A DNA stretch of 64,000 bases from Chamaea fasciata (Eukaryota; Chordata; Aves; Passeriformes; Sylviidae): assembly GCA_029207755.1 (NCBI GenBank), contig JARCOQ010000005.1, positions 59,903,414 to 59,967,413 of the forward strand, written 5' to 3'. Positions 49,101 through 61,500 of the stretch are shown piece by piece (the first letter of the stretch is position 1; each line of letters opens with the position of its first letter). A program made the position numbers and the translations under genes. Under the pieces are notes generated by a model. That model was given only the letters and a program-made list of their open reading frames with translations. It made no database searches and was not told the DNA's origin.

Positions 49101-52100
49101 TACATTGCACTATTTTTTCTAAACTCTCTTTAGAAGCACTGGTGCAAATAATGCATTTTTGACAAGTGATTCATTTTATCTATATGTAGACATTTGTTTT
49201 TCTCTAGCTATGAGGCAGGTGAGCTGAATCTTGCTTGAACTGCCTACTGTTTTAAGTGCTGGTTGAAGCTGAAGAAGGTAAGCCCCTCCTTCTGTCAGTT
49301 GGTCTGAAATATTTGTGATTTTTCATGCTGATGATCATGTTTGGACTTGACTGGATCCATTCATTGGAGGATTGCCACTGTTCTACTGACTTCAGGCATC
49401 TGTGTTTAAACATTCTGTTGGACAGTGGAAGGTGGTTGTTCCTTAAGTGTTGGGGATTTTTTTCCATTTATAATTACACTGATGAATTAATTTCCTTTGG
49501 TTATTTCTATCACAGAAAAAGATAGAATCTGCTTTTCTAGTTGAGTTTTCTTTCAGTTCATAGCTTTTTGAACAAGGAAATGTTTCATGTGACTCTGAAC
49601 AGAATCACATTACTAACTACTGAAAAAATGCTATTTTACCACCTCTGCCATAGTGGCTACTGACGACTATATTAGCTGACTGGATTTGGTAAGAGTCCTC
49701 CTTCAATACAGTTTAAAAGACTATGGATGTGATACTGAAGCACTTTACCCTAGAGTACCTCATATCAGTATCCTGTGATCTGAATGGAACACCACAGAAA
49801 GCTTTTTATTGGCAGGAGCACTGACTAGAACGGATAAGGTCTTTCAAATTTCCTTAGACAAATGGCATTGCTCTGTTTAATGTATCAAGTTAATTCTTGA
49901 ATTCAACTAGTTTTTTTGCTCCTCTTTCAGAATTAAAAAGAACAAAAAATTCTTCTGCTTTTGTAAAAATTATGAGATGCCCGTGTAATTCTATATTTAA
50001 AACAAACCTATTAGGTCCTTCTGGCTGTTAGAAGCTGCAAAGTGGATAACTGTTTTCAACTTTATTTTATTCCTATAATTTTTTTTTAGTGCAGTATCAG
50101 ATATCTCAAAGTTCATTCAAGTTCAGTTGATCTTCTGAGTAATATAAATCTATAGAAGAGTAATATCAAAGTAATCTATAGTAGGGTGTCATCTTTGTAA
50201 AATAAACAAACCCCCAAACACCCCAGATGCTTTTTTACCACGTTTTCCTTTTACTATCATGCTTTTAGTTAATCTTTTTGAACCTCACTAGAAATGGATC
50301 TAATAACTAGATTCAACTATATACATTATGTGTGTGTGTATGATACAACACAACTTATGTTAGGTTCTGGTGTAAAATGGCATAAGCTGTGGCAGGGCAT
50401 TTCAATACTAATCCACACACAATGAATCAGCATTTTATGTCTTGGCCCGTTGGCATAAATTTTAGCTGAAGTATAAAGAAGCCTTTCCTTTTCCTTGCTC
50501 CAGTTAGTATTCTGTATATCTGATAGGAGACTGGAACTTGTTCCTGAAAAAGGAGAAGGAATAAGGAGAGAAAAAGAGATTAAATTAACTTTATTACAGG
50601 CAAATATCTTATTTACCATTGGGCAGTAGAAGCAAAAAATAAATATAGAAAATGTTTTTGTGAAAGGTTTGTTATTTTTTCCCATTGAAAATCTATGAAT
50701 CTATAATTGAGTTACATGCAGAGCAAAACATTTAAATTAAGGGTATGGTTATGTTAATTAACTGTGTTAGTGCCCAGTACTAGTTGTATAATAATACTTT
50801 TTTCTTCCAGCATATATACAGATATATATTTCCCATATATATATGAGAAATGATAAATTTATTACTTATTTACAAATAAGTTCGACATATCTGTAGACAG
50901 AAATAACTGAACCTGGTTTTCACAGGGAATTTCAGTCAATCCCTTCACCTGCTTATTTATCTTGAAGTTCTAGGTTTGGTTCTCATTTTGTACAATACTT
51001 TTCTCATTTGAGGATATGATTTTGGAAAATGTAAATTTAGGATTGGGGAAACCAGATCAGTCTGGCAAGAATAATCAGGAGATTTGGCTACAGTTTCTAT
51101 TTGCATCTCTGAAACAGAACTCTTCTTCAACAGTGCTCTCCCCTTACCTCTTGGCAACTTGCAGTGGATTTTTTTTTCTTCCCTTTGAGCTTTTGATTCT
51201 TTTGCGGTTAGATTGAATTGTGGGATTTTGAGAAGTGCTACAATAGATTTTAAAAAAAAATTTAACTGTCTTTTTCAAGATCTGGATGGGTGTTGACCTG
51301 TCTAAAGAGAGACTTGCCATGGTGATTTTTCTTTTGGCCAAATGCATACACTGTGCTTAAATTTCTTCAAAGCAAAAGTTTTTCTGTTTAATGAAGACTG
51401 AAAATCTAATGTGAATTGTATCATCTTTAGCTTGTAAAAGTTGAAGTTGAGAATTGTGTGGAAATATTTGGTGTTTTCCTGTTAAAAAACAAAACAACAA
51501 CCCCCTCCCAAAATGTCATGTCTATGTCAGGTTTTTCAAGTTATTTACAGCCAGAATAAGCCAAAGCAGTACTGTCCCTGGCCCAATTTCTTCCATATAT
51601 TTTAAGTGGAAACAATATAAACAAACTATTTTTCCCGACTCATTTCTATTCTTACCTAGTTCTGCCCAGTTATTTTATATGAATGTGGACATGCAGCGTT
51701 TCATTTGATGAAGGTTCTCCCAACTGGAATTCTAAAATTTATCCTCAGATTTTGCTGTGTACAAAATACGTCTTTATTTGCATTTTCAAGATATCCTTTT
51801 AGGGCAAGCATGCAGGTGCATGAAGGAAAGCAGTAAAGCAGGGAGTTGAAAACTGAGTCATTGTGTCACTCTTGGCTATGTGACCTGGAGTAGTGAAGCC
51901 ATTGCCTTGGGGTTTTGACAGAATTTTGCTGCATCATTTGCAGCATCATAAATGTATCTAAAAATTCTACTGTAGGTGTCAATAGCAGCTCAGGATGCTG
52001 CATTTCTTCTTTGATGTGGACTGTAAACCTAATTTAGGAAAAAAAAAAAGGGTTCTGGGAAGAGCTGCATTATTATTACACAGGAGGGCTGAGTGGTTCT

Positions 52101-55100
52101 TGCAATGCTTTATTTTCTTTGTCCAAGCTCAAGCAGAGGTAAAACATATTTACTGTTTTGTTTAGGTACTGGAAAAAGTTTAGCTTTTAACTTAAGGAGC
52201 TTATTCTCTCTTTCACAAAATCTTAATTAAAGTAGTCAGACACATTTGCTGAAGAAAGAGATTAATGGAGTGTGCCTTTATAGCTAATAGTGATGTTCAT
52301 GTCATCTAATTACTATCTATTTAAATAAAATTGAAAGAAGATTGGGATTTCAAAGCACCTTCACAAATCACAAAAGACTCAAATCTAATAGGGTATTAAG
52401 CAGGGATGCATGTTTGAGTGAAAAATTTTGTGCACACTTAATAGTTTATGAGCAAAACCATAAATGTAGGTTTAAAGAAAGTACTTTTTTTTGAACTTCT
52501 AAGGAGAATTAGTTTTATATTGCAGCTCAGAGAATTACTAAGTGCTGAATTCATTACCTTTCCTTATAATTTTTTTTTAGTGAACTATTGTGTTGGACAA
52601 TACATCTACACTGCTGTTTGATTTAGAAGATCAAAGCTGTTCTTTCTGATGAACAGTGAAGGCTGGCTATGTTCAGCATTAATAGGTATACTAAAGTGTT
52701 GCCAAGATTAATGTGGAGATGACCCTGTGCCTATTTTCAGAATTGCAGGGGGGCGAATTCTGTCAACAGTGAAGATGCATTTGATAAAAGGCCGAAGCAA
52801 TGGGGATCCTTTTTGTCAGGCAGTAGAGGAAGTTGTAGAAGATTTGGATTTGAAGATTAAAAATATTATCGATTCACAACAGGAAGCCTTGACTGCTAGC
52901 ACTACTGGAGTCAGTCCAGCACGGGTAATGGGACTTCTTTTGTTCTCTTTACTGTTTAGCTTTATAAGAAAGCAAATATCTTTTGCCTGTTTTGTTTAAG
53001 AGTATAATCTTTTCCCTAATGATATAAAAGTAGTCATTTCCTCTACGCTGTGATTTTAAACTTGTTGAAAGACTTATACTTGAGGATTACCCTGTGGATC
53101 AAACAGCTGATTTACATAAACTAATTTTCTTACCTCAAAATTGCCAATGAAAAACTCTTCAAAGCTTAATTTGGTTGTGTAGTTATTGTAAATGTAGATA
53201 CTTAGAAGTGTCAGATTTACCATTAATTTCAAAGCAGTAAATCTATAACAAATTTCCAAACAAAAGAACCTCATGAGAGTAGAATTACTACTTGAGAACT
53301 TGTATCATTAATTTTTTATTAAAATACGCAGGTTTTAATTAGTGCAGCATCAAGTATTTCAAAGGGTAAAGCATTCAAAGTAAGCTTAAATGTGTAACAA
53401 ATCTAAAACACGGTAAAATGTGAAGTAGGAAGGGAATTAAAGCCCCAAACAATCATGTGTAAGCATTTCACTTTTGGTGTTTCAAGACACTAATGAAACT
53501 ATTAATGACTGTTTTCATGGAAGGAATCAGGATATTTAAAATTCTGTAAGTCAGGTGTTGAGGGCATAATACAGGATTTCTATTTGTGATTCATGTACTG
53601 TGAATGTACTCAGGTTGAAATTATAATCTTTTTGCGATGAAAAAATCAACCAACTTTAGTTATTTTATTTTACACTGTAGATTTATGTATAAGATCTAAT
53701 GTAATTTGTTTTTCTAGTGAATTTAAAAAAATTATAGACGCCCTGAATGTGTTAACAATTGTTAGGATTCTTTGTTTTGTGAAATCATTGGATTGATGCC
53801 ATTGCAGCAAAATATTTTTAACAAATTTTAATCAAACCTTCCATAACCTTTTTCTTTTTAAGACAGCTAAAACCAGCCAGACCTTATTGGCTAATTAAGC
53901 TGGTTTAAAAGTGTTTTTCCACCGAGTATGTTGGATATATATATTTCATCCTCATTTTCCTGTTTGCTATGATTATTTGTTCAGTGTATTTCCCTGTTTC
54001 CTTTTCATATCCTTCTATTTGTTTCTCTTTCTCATAGAAAATTAAAAGTATCATCAGTTCTGTCTTTATTTAACTCCTTGTGTTACCAGTAAAATTTTAA
54101 AAAATTATGTAGGTCATTATAAGCCAGATAAAAGCATTTTATGAAAACTTAATTCTTCGAAGAAATTCACTGTTGGTTTTCCAAAATAATGTTTGTTTCG
54201 TACTGATCTCCAGAAGTTCATAATTTAATGACTCCGTAGAAATGTTTACCAGAATCCTTCTTGTGGCAGAGGATAGCAAAGATGGTTGTATCCTGGTGAT
54301 GTGGGGAGGACCTGCAGTGGAGAAGTTCACGGAGGGCAATATCCCACATAGAGGAGTGTAAGGAAGAAGCAGAAGGGACTAAGTGTTAGGAGCTGCCTGC
54401 AATCCTCATTCCCCACCCCCTGTGCTATTTGAGGGAAGGAGGTAGAAAAGTTGAGAGTGAAGTTGGGTCTGGGAAGAAGAAAGGGGTCCTATTATGATTA
54501 AATGTCAATCAATTAGATTAATTTCATAAAGTCAAATCTATTTAGCCTGTGATTTGTAAGCGAACAACCTGTTCTCATCTTACTCCCATGAGCTTTTTCA
54601 AGATTTTTTTCACTTCCTGTTCTGTTTAGGAGGAGGAAGGATGGAGCAGCTTGGTGAGTACCTAGCAGCTAACCAGGGTCAGCCAGCATAGTCCTCTGTG
54701 AGGCCCAAAGCATTAGAGATGAGGACAGTAGTTGAGAGATGTAATGGGCTAGATGTGGACTGAGCATTGGCAGAGAACAGACTAAGTGTGGGGAAACTTT
54801 TTTTTTAATTGTGGAGAGTTGAAAGGTAGAATATGTGTAAATTGTTTGCCTTTGTCAGTGTTGTTTGTTATTTTGGTGTGGGGAGTTTTTTGCTGATGTC
54901 AGTGAAATCAGTGAAGATTATGATGCATGTCTATTTTAACAATTATCCTTAAGCATATGATTCAGAGAGCTGAGGAGTGGAAAGGGGAGCCTAGACAAAT
55001 GTTAAGATAGTGATACCTAATGCCATATTTTAGTGGACCTTTGTGTGGAGGAATGTTTTACTAAACATATGTAGGGATAGGTTGCCTTTTGTAATGGAAA

Positions 55101-58100
55101 AAGAGGGCAAGATTGAAAAAGTCCATAAGTTTTCTAAATTAATTCAACATCTATTAGAAATTAGACCATCTGTATTGTTCAGTTAAGATCTCAGGACAGC
55201 ATAGATTAATGCTTCGTTTTGATCCTTACATAGAGCTTGGGGGTATTGTTTTGATTTTACTTAATAAGGAAACCTCCTGATGCTATATTTTTTTCAGAAA
55301 AAAGAAGTCTATATTCAGTTTAAGGTCTGATGTGTTAGGATGTTAGGGTTTTTTTTCCATTCCAGAAATTGAATAATTTCTTTGAGTGCAAATTTAAAAT
55401 ATGATCTTAAGTATAGAGGTGAAAATGATACTTCCACTACCTCCTGGTAAAGCTGCTTCCTCATAAAATGTACCTGAAAAGCGTAGCCTCATTAGAAAAA
55501 TATTTGCTGTTCTCCTGGCAGTTGCAGTTTTCTTCCATCATTGCTCAGTTTTCCTGCAATACCTGGTTTATAAGAATCCAGAGGTCCAAAAAAAGTTATT
55601 ACTTTATGCAGCAGGAAGCACTATTTTCTGTTGAAGCCTCCACAAGTGACTAATAGGAATTATGATTTATTTCTTCCTAAGAAAATTACTACTGTAAATG
55701 GAATCTGGCTGGTGTTTCTCATGGAACTAACCAGGATAGTCTGGAGTACCTAATGGTCACTACCCTTGAAAAACTGGGCAATTTTTTTTTTTTATTTAAA
55801 AAAATAATTTTATTCTTATTTAGACTTATTTATAAGCAAGATTTTTTTTTTCTGAGATCTTTTTGTTGTCTTACCTAGGATTCATTTTTTGCCTTGGACT
55901 TTTGTCCATGGCTAGTACACAGAGAGACTCTCTGGTATTTTAGTACTTGAGATTGCTGAAAGTTATTTCTAAAGATTTTTTTTTCCCCTTCGTGTATCAT
56001 TACTCAAGACGATGCCAAATTTGTACTTTTTTCATTAAGACAAATTCACAATGACACACATGACATTTAATAAAAATCTGTATTATGGTGATATTATGAC
56101 TGAAGAGGTTCAGAATAAAATTTGAGGAAACTAAATGGTTCTGATATAGGCCAATTCTGTAAAGCCAAGTAACAACCATTTCTGTAATTGCTATTTCTAG
56201 CTATTGATTATAACTTATAGTAACTGACTGGCATGTGTTGCTATGGTTTCTTGAAAGCTACATACACTAATTGATGTAATCAAATACGGAGAAAAATAGA
56301 ATTTTATCTTTTCAAGACTGTGTTTTAAAGCAGTTAACTGATTAGATAAATTGCTTGTCTTTCCCTTCAGAATAAAGTCAGAATATTCAATGTTTTTGTG
56401 TATTAGTAAATAAGAGACCCTATAGTTTTTAAAAAACTACCACTGTGTGTTAAGTCCTAAATTTCTCTGTGGAACTCCTGGTACTTTTAAAGAAAAATAT
56501 AGCAAACTTTCAAATTTTTAAGTCCCACTGTGGCTATGGATTTCTCCATCTGTATTCTGACTGTTGCACTGAGCACTTCCAGATGCGAATTGTTTTTTTT
56601 CTTTAAGGAATTCTTTATTCTTGTGGAAAATCGTGAGGAATTCACCCAAACAACGGAAAATTTTGCCAAGTACCTCTGTTGTCAAATCTTGATGGAAATC
56701 TCACTTTTAACTAACTGCTTTAGCAGATTGTTAGTCAGAGTGGTTGGACTTCACCAGAACATTTGTGTACCAGAAAATAGAATGTTCATTTCTGCTGCAC
56801 AGTTTCAGTGTAGATTTGTATATTTTTCTGTGTGACTTTCTCATCAATGTATACATGTGGCTGTCAGTGATCTAAGCTCCACTAACTACTTGGGATGAGA
56901 AAAACTTTCCAGTGGAGAAATTCCCCCTAAGTGCTACCTGCAAAAGGGAAGGAGAGAGTTCTCATACCTTATGTGATGTGGATTGGTTTTGGAGATGAGC
57001 TATTGGTCTGGCTTTGAACTTTGCTGTTTTATGTTCCTTTTTTATTTACTTTCAGCCAAAATTGCATTCCATAAATCATGGCACTGCATATTGTGGCAGA
57101 GATACTGTAAAGGTCTTGCTAGTTCTTCTGGACGAAGAAGCTGTCAATCCTCCTACCCAGAACAAAGCAGATCTGCTCTGTGACAATGAAAGCTTAAATT
57201 TGTGTGGTGTTACCTCTGTTTTGACACTCTTCAGGTGAGTATTAGGCAGTTGCTTTTGTTGTGTTATTTTGGGCTTTTTTTAAGGCTCTGAGGGTCCAAC
57301 AAAACGTTAATGTTATTACACAAATGGCATCAAATAACCAATGTGTAGTCTGCTGTGAAATTAGGTGTAAAGGGAAAGCAATCTTAGAACAGTTTTGAGT
57401 TTTCAGAAGTTTTCTAAGTCTTCCTTTGCATTTTCTGTATTTTCAAGACACTTTTGTAGCATGGATTTTTTTGAGATAGCATGTTTCTGGGCTGCACAAA
57501 CTCTATCTATGAAGGACACTTGAAAACCCATTTCTGTGGGCACTGACAAGGAAACTCGCCTATCCATGCACTGAAGAAGCAGTGATGATTTATTTGGTCA
57601 CTAGTCCTGAGGAGTCATCAGTTGTTGAAAAAACAGGATGCTCAGAATTTTGATGTTATTGGTTACAAAGAGGATTCACGAACCAGTACAATAGTGTAGA
57701 CAGTAACATGATGAAGCTATTTTGAAGCTACATATATATTTTGGCAATTAAAATAGGAGAACCATTGCAAGGCTGGCAGAAATTTTGCGCCACAGACAGC
57801 TAGAAATAAATAAAATAAAGAACAAGCCAAATAAATGAAATTCTATTTATGAAAAAATTGGATAAAATGTGCTAAATAAATAAAGAATGAATTTTTGTTG
57901 AAAAACCTGTCAGCATATGCACATTGATCTGCCACGATCTTAAATAGAGAAGTAATTACTTCCAAATGCATAGATTAGTTCTTATTTCAAGACCAAAAAA
58001 TTCCCCTTTATATGCATCAATTTTTTTCATTATAGGCATCAGATTTTTTCATTGATGTACGTAACTAGTTGCATAATGACATATAAGTGAGTAGAAACAT

Positions 58101-58572
58101 TTTGTGTGAATATTTCCATTGAGAAGTCTGCAAATATGTGGAAAATTATATTGAATATCAACCAGATGCTATTCAGGAGGGTGTAAGAATTGTGGCTTAG
58201 AAGATCATCACCAGCATTACAAATACTAATAATACTGTGTCTGTAAAGTTACAATGTTGGAAACTGCAAAATGAGTACCAGAAACTGGAACTGTAGGTTT
58301 GGTTTCTTTATGCTCTCTTCGGTTGTCACAGTACATCTGGTTCCTTAGGAAGGTAGAAAATAAAGTAAAGCTCGGAGATTAAAGGTATTTGCCTTTCTGT
58401 TTCTGAGGAACTTGGTATCTTGGCATGGCAACAATTTTTATTAACGAATTGCTTTTACATATTCTAAATACTTATCTCTTTTTAATGTAGATCTCCAGCA
58501 CAATCCAATGGATCTTCTCCAAAACCTCTTAGACAGCGTATTCTGAAATCTATGGATGAAAAAGTAGTTAAG
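30970..58572 (+). CDS. PARPBP: PARPBP (PARI, C12orf48), PARP1-binding / PCNA-interacting protein; 8 coding exons, 3' part missing
   Basis: PARPBP is a nuclear protein with a UvrD-helicase-like fold. It is recruited by SUMO-modified PCNA and restrains homologous recombination by disrupting RAD51 filaments. Exons: 30970-31119, 37807-38034, 38922-39029, 40491-40661, 42221-42375, 52741-52924, 57056-57234 and 58491-58572. They join in frame for 1257 bp, 419 residues, with GT-AG introns and consistent phases. Conserved blocks include [11 protein letters not shown] (24-34), [24 protein letters not shown] (192-203), [10 protein letters not shown] and [14 protein letters not shown]. The start ATG (30970, ACAATGG) is the first in-frame ATG although the frame is open further upstream; it matches the family start. 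Human PARPBP is about 579 residues, so about 160 C-terminal residues, including the PCNA-interaction end, should lie beyond 64000. It shares a promoter with NUP37. Confidence 0.96.
31634..31666. repeat. TCTG/TCTA microsatellite
   Basis: CTGTCTGTGTGTCTGTCTGT followed by CTATCTATCTATG; compound simple repeat in a PARPBP intron. Confidence 0.9.
34198..34740 (-). mobile_element. CR1 LINE 3' fragment
   Basis: Plus strand begins TCACAGAATCACAGAAGGGT and TTGAAGTTGGAAGGGAGCTC. It continues with GTTTCCTGATGTTCAGAGGG, GCCCCAGCTTTCTCAGCC and GAACTGGACACAGTACTTCA, reverse-complement CR1 signatures. It is one of the longer and better preserved copies in the window. Confidence 0.94.
37807..38034 (+). CDS. 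PARPBP: PARPBP coding exon 2 (residues 51-126)
   Basis: 228 bp, phase 0 at both ends. Begins [20 protein letters not shown] and ends EDESISP before GTAAGT. The acceptor is CTGTTAG after a long T tract. It contains the conserved [12 protein letters not shown] segment. Confidence 0.96.
38035..38921 (+). other. PARPBP: PARPBP intron after coding exon 2
   Basis: 0.9 kb, AT-rich, with a T-rich run near 38468-38483. Nothing else recognised. Confidence 0.85.
38922..39029 (+). CDS. PARPBP: PARPBP coding exon 3 (residues 127-162)
   Basis: Encodes [20 protein letters not shown] and on through GQEHMK, donor GTAAAA, acceptor TTATTAAAG. The QLLEFISG start is conserved; the following polar linker is variable, as in the family. 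Confidence 0.93.
39030..40490 (+). other. PARPBP: PARPBP intron after coding exon 3
   Basis: 1.5 kb, AT-rich. It contains a perfect 12-bp inverted repeat (39383-39409). Long minus-strand frames near 39388-40021 show no recognisable homology. Confidence 0.85.
39383..39409. repeat. Perfect inverted repeat, 12-bp arms, 3-nt loop
   Basis: TACCACTACAAT, loop ACC, ATTGTAGTGGTA. It forms a perfect hairpin within a PARPBP intron; no associated element recognised. Confidence 0.9.
40491..40661 (+). CDS. PARPBP: PARPBP coding exon 4 (residues 163-219)
   Basis: 171 bp, phase 0. Contains [20 protein letters not shown] and [12 protein letters not shown], a strongly conserved UvrD-like block. Acceptor TCATGCAG, donor GTATGT. 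Confidence 0.96.
40662..42220 (+). other. PARPBP: PARPBP intron after coding exon 4
   Basis: 1.6 kb with a T23 tract (41983-42005). Nothing else recognised. Confidence 0.85.
41983..42005. repeat. Poly(T) tract, 23 nt
   Basis: Uninterrupted T run in a PARPBP intron, about 215 bp upstream of coding exon 5. Confidence 0.9.
42221..42375 (+). CDS. PARPBP: PARPBP coding exon 5 (residues 220-270, 271 split)
   Basis: Begins [20 protein letters not shown] and ends EIVGEILNT plus AG of Arg 271. Acceptor CCTAATAG, donor GTAATA. The FIRTIELGG and [15 protein letters not shown] segments are conserved. Confidence 0.96.
45230..45470. promoter_or_regulatory. Orphan intronic CpG island
   Basis: A sharply bounded GC-rich block in AT-rich intron. 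About 20 CpGs fall within roughly 130 bp (about 45283-45415), including GTCGCGCTCGCCG and GAGCGAGCGCGGCGC. It matches no CR1 motif. Open frames on both strands (e.g. 45223-45612 plus) look compositional and have no recognised homology. It could be an alternative or non-coding-RNA promoter, an enhancer, or a GC-rich remnant of an insertion. Confidence 0.6.
45718..47600 (-). mobile_element. Long degraded CR1 LINE with reverse-transcriptase core
   Basis: Read on the minus strand from 47600 down, this is CR1 ORF2 in pieces. There is a linker resembling [19 protein letters not shown] (around 47450-47390), an RT segment with [15 protein letters not shown] (around 47010-46970), and the catalytic box KFADDTKL ending with Leu at 46553. 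The C-terminal [20 protein letters not shown] / EDGARLL follows near 46110-46000, then a CR1-like 3' end at 45718. Stop codons and frame breaks occur throughout, so it is an old dead copy. It lies antisense to PARPBP. Confidence 0.88.
48385..48402. repeat. Poly(A) tract, 18 nt
   Basis: A run in a PARPBP intron without recognised element upstream. Confidence 0.9.
52741..52924 (+). CDS. PARPBP: PARPBP coding exon 6 (residues 272-332)
   Basis: Completes Arg 271, then [20 protein letters not shown] and on through TTGVSPAR, with donor GTAATG and acceptor CTATTTTCAG. It is strongly conserved, with [20 protein letters not shown]. Confidence 0.96.
52925..57055 (+). other. PARPBP: PARPBP intron after coding exon 6
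   Basis: 4.1 kb. A purine-rich stretch lies at about 54300-54830 without recognised identity. No CR1 copy was recognised. Confidence 0.8.
57056..57234 (+). CDS. PARPBP: PARPBP coding exon 7 (residues 333-391, 392 split)
   Basis: Encodes [20 protein letters not shown] and on through [20 protein letters not shown], ending VLTLF plus AG of Arg 392. Acceptor TTTACTTTCAG, donor GTGAGT. Confidence 0.96.
57235..58490 (+). other. PARPBP: PARPBP intron after coding exon 7
   Basis: 1.3 kb, AT-rich, with an A/T-rich AATAAA-like stretch around 57795-57895. Nothing else recognised. Confidence 0.85.
58491..58572 (+). CDS. PARPBP: PARPBP coding exon 8 (residues 393-419)
   Basis: Completes Arg 392, then [20 protein letters not shown] and MDEKVVK before donor GTACTA. 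The RSP...KPLR.RI pattern matches the family. It ends in phase 0. Confidence 0.92.
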
Positions 58573-61500
58573 GTACTATGCAGGAATTGTTGTGCAACTA
58601 TTATTATTGTAATAATAGTGATAAAAGTAACAGTGTTACATTTCAGCCAGATATTTGAGATTATCATGCAGTAACTAAAGAAATGTAATTGTGATTAACC
58701 TGCGGTAATTGGCCCAACTAGAGCGGTATTGTAATATGAATAGAAATATCTAAAACTCTAGAAGAGAGGCTTTAAACTTAAAAGTACTTCCTAATGAAGA
58801 TTTCTTAGTGAAGGTGTACTGAATTAATCTATCTTACTTTATGTAACAATCTGTGTATTTCAGGACCATAGAAATAAACCAAGCTCTCTGAAAACAGAGA
58901 TAAAACTGAATACAGACACCTGATTTTAGTTCTGATAAAACAGACATTGAAAAGGTGTAATAATGACGGTTTCATTGCTTTTTTTTGTTGCTTTTTATTT
59001 GTACTAATCTGAGGATGTTTATAACATTGCTTTGTGAACAGTAAAATAAAAATGCTAATGTTTGCTTTTTGGGGATAAAATGGAACTTCACAAGAGCATG
59101 TTGGTATTGTGAGGGGCTCTATTTAAAAGACACTGTTTCTGAAAATTGCTGTCTTTCAGTGTACTGCATTTTAAGTAGTATTATTCATTAAAATTGACAA
59201 ACTTGAATGTTGGACTAGGGATGGATGCAGAGCTTGTCTTCTGCAGTATTTCAACAAAAAGCTCAATAAAAGTAGTGGCATAATATTTTTTACAGACTTA
59301 GTCCTGACAATATGTAAAAACACAAATCTAATTGGAATGTAACAAAGAGATGTTCTAAGTCATCAGAACTGGTTCTAGAACAGCACAATGGAAAATACCT
59401 TTCACTGGACATTCGATAAACTTGAACACACAGTGCATGTCTAAGAAGTAGAAGGATATCAAAATGAAAAGCACTGTCAGTATTTCCAGCATGCATTTAA
59501 AATCTGCTCCAACTTCATTCTGAGTCCTTTTTTGTGGATTGGGTCAATGACAAGCATTTTGGATACATGCACTAATTATGGTGAAATTTAGTTAAAAACT
59601 CATAGGCCAATTATGAAAAATTGATAAAGGATCTTCTTTAGTTTATGTAAAATACATATTTAAATTGTAGCTTTACTCATCAAATAGCAAAAATGTGTCA
59701 TGATGTTTCCATAAAATGTTGAAATACATCATTTTCCTACCTTAATGAATGTTTTGTAGTTGGATGCACGAACAGCTGTGTTCAGTATCAAAGTGCAAAA
59801 ATTATTATCTAAAAATAATTACCTGTCACATTTGAGACATTTGCTGGTTTGGCATGTTTTTGACAGAAACAAGCGAAAATGAGTCAACTAAAATGGTTGT
59901 TGCCAAACAACTGACTTCTATGACTAAGTTCTCTGCCATTCATATTTGATTTCTGCCCTCTCACATAAAATCCTACTTCTTTCTTAAAATGTTGAGCTTT
60001 TATTTTATTTTTTTTTCTCTCTACCTCTCTAACAATTTCTAGTTTCTTTTGCATGTTTCTACTCCTCCATATTCTTTTTCTTTTAATGAAGACATTTAAG
60101 TCCCTATCTTTCTCTTATCTTTTCTTTCTGTACCTTCTTTGTGACTGCATATATCTGCAAACAGAACTTCAGCTATCAACAATTCACAGACCTAGAGTGA
60201 CCTAAATGTCCTTTTGTCAAAACTGCTATCTTCTGTTAATTCTACACTATGCTGTGGATACCCAGCTCTTGATTTTGAGGTGGTAGGTCTATTTTTCATG
60301 GTATATTTTCATAATACAGAAGAAGGTATTGTATGTGTTATATTTTCACTCCATGACACTTCTGCAGTATTTTTCTGTATCTCTGTCTACTCAAGTGTAA
60401 TTTATTAGGTGTTCATTTCACTTTTTGATGTGCTGCTTTGTGTTTTTCTTGGACTTGATAGTTGCAACTTTCTTCTGCATTCCTTCACTGAGATTGGTGT
60501 TCAAAAAATTGTTATCAAAGTGATTAGACACTAGATGCCATTCTACTGTTTGCATATCAGTCTGTTCCTTTAAGTTGTGGTTCATATAAGCTACTTGTTT
60601 TAGCCTGTCTGAATCCATTGATTATTTGATTTCCCGCTTTTCTCTGTTCTTGCTTATATTCAGCCTGCAATACCAGTCTTTGTTGTTCATTTGTTAATTT
60701 TCAGATGAACCCTTTTAGCTTTTACACTCTTTCTTATGGCTGAAGGGATTTCCTATGGATATCTGCAGAACTCATTGTACTTCTTTCAAAGCTTTTTCAG
60801 TACCTTTTAATCAACCTCTCCCTAAATCTTAGCAGTGCTTTTTTGTTGAGGTAAATGCCCATTACAGTGACTAATTTCAGTTCCTTTCTCTGTGAATCCA
60901 TATATTTCTTGTCTAGGATTGAATGTCTCTTGGTAGAAATAAATTTTGTTCTGTCCTTACTGTACAGCACATTGCCAAAGAATTCCTTGTCCATGGCTAT
61001 AGATCTCAGGTGCTGTAGTAATGTTTACCACCTTCTTACACTGAGTGTCAGTGTTCGTTATTATTTCATGCTACCATTTTGAAATGTGTACAGGTTCCTT
61101 GTAAAACTCACAGTAACAAATTTTGTTATGCATAGTGCAGTCATGTTAACAATTGAAGAGATACCAGAAAAGAAGAGATACCAGATATTTGTTTTTGAAT
61201 GAGGAAATAGCAGTATGTTTCTTATCAATAGCTGTGATCCATTCAGAGAAGTTTCTTTTGCCATATGCTTGATGGTAGCTTTAGTTCCAGAAGATTGCCC
61301 TAAGGGCCTTTTTACCATGCTGCTTCTGATAGGTGTTAGGTGGTTAGTCTATAGAGTAAGTTAAGGATGTCTTATTAGGACTTGTCCCATAAAAGTTACC
61401 TCTTCCTGGTATTTGAGAAGGGAAGAAAAACACAGTAGTGGTGATAAGTTTGGTTGTATGCTGAGTCCCTATATCTAAATGAAGAAATTCAGGAAAATTT

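Larger units (their letters stand above)
42376..52740 (+). other. PARPBP: PARPBP intron after coding exon 5
   Basis: 10.4 kb, the longest complete intron here. It holds a small CpG island (45270-45430), a long minus-strand CR1 copy (45718-47600) and an A18 tract (48385-48402). The rest is AT-rich without recognised features. Confidence 0.85.
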
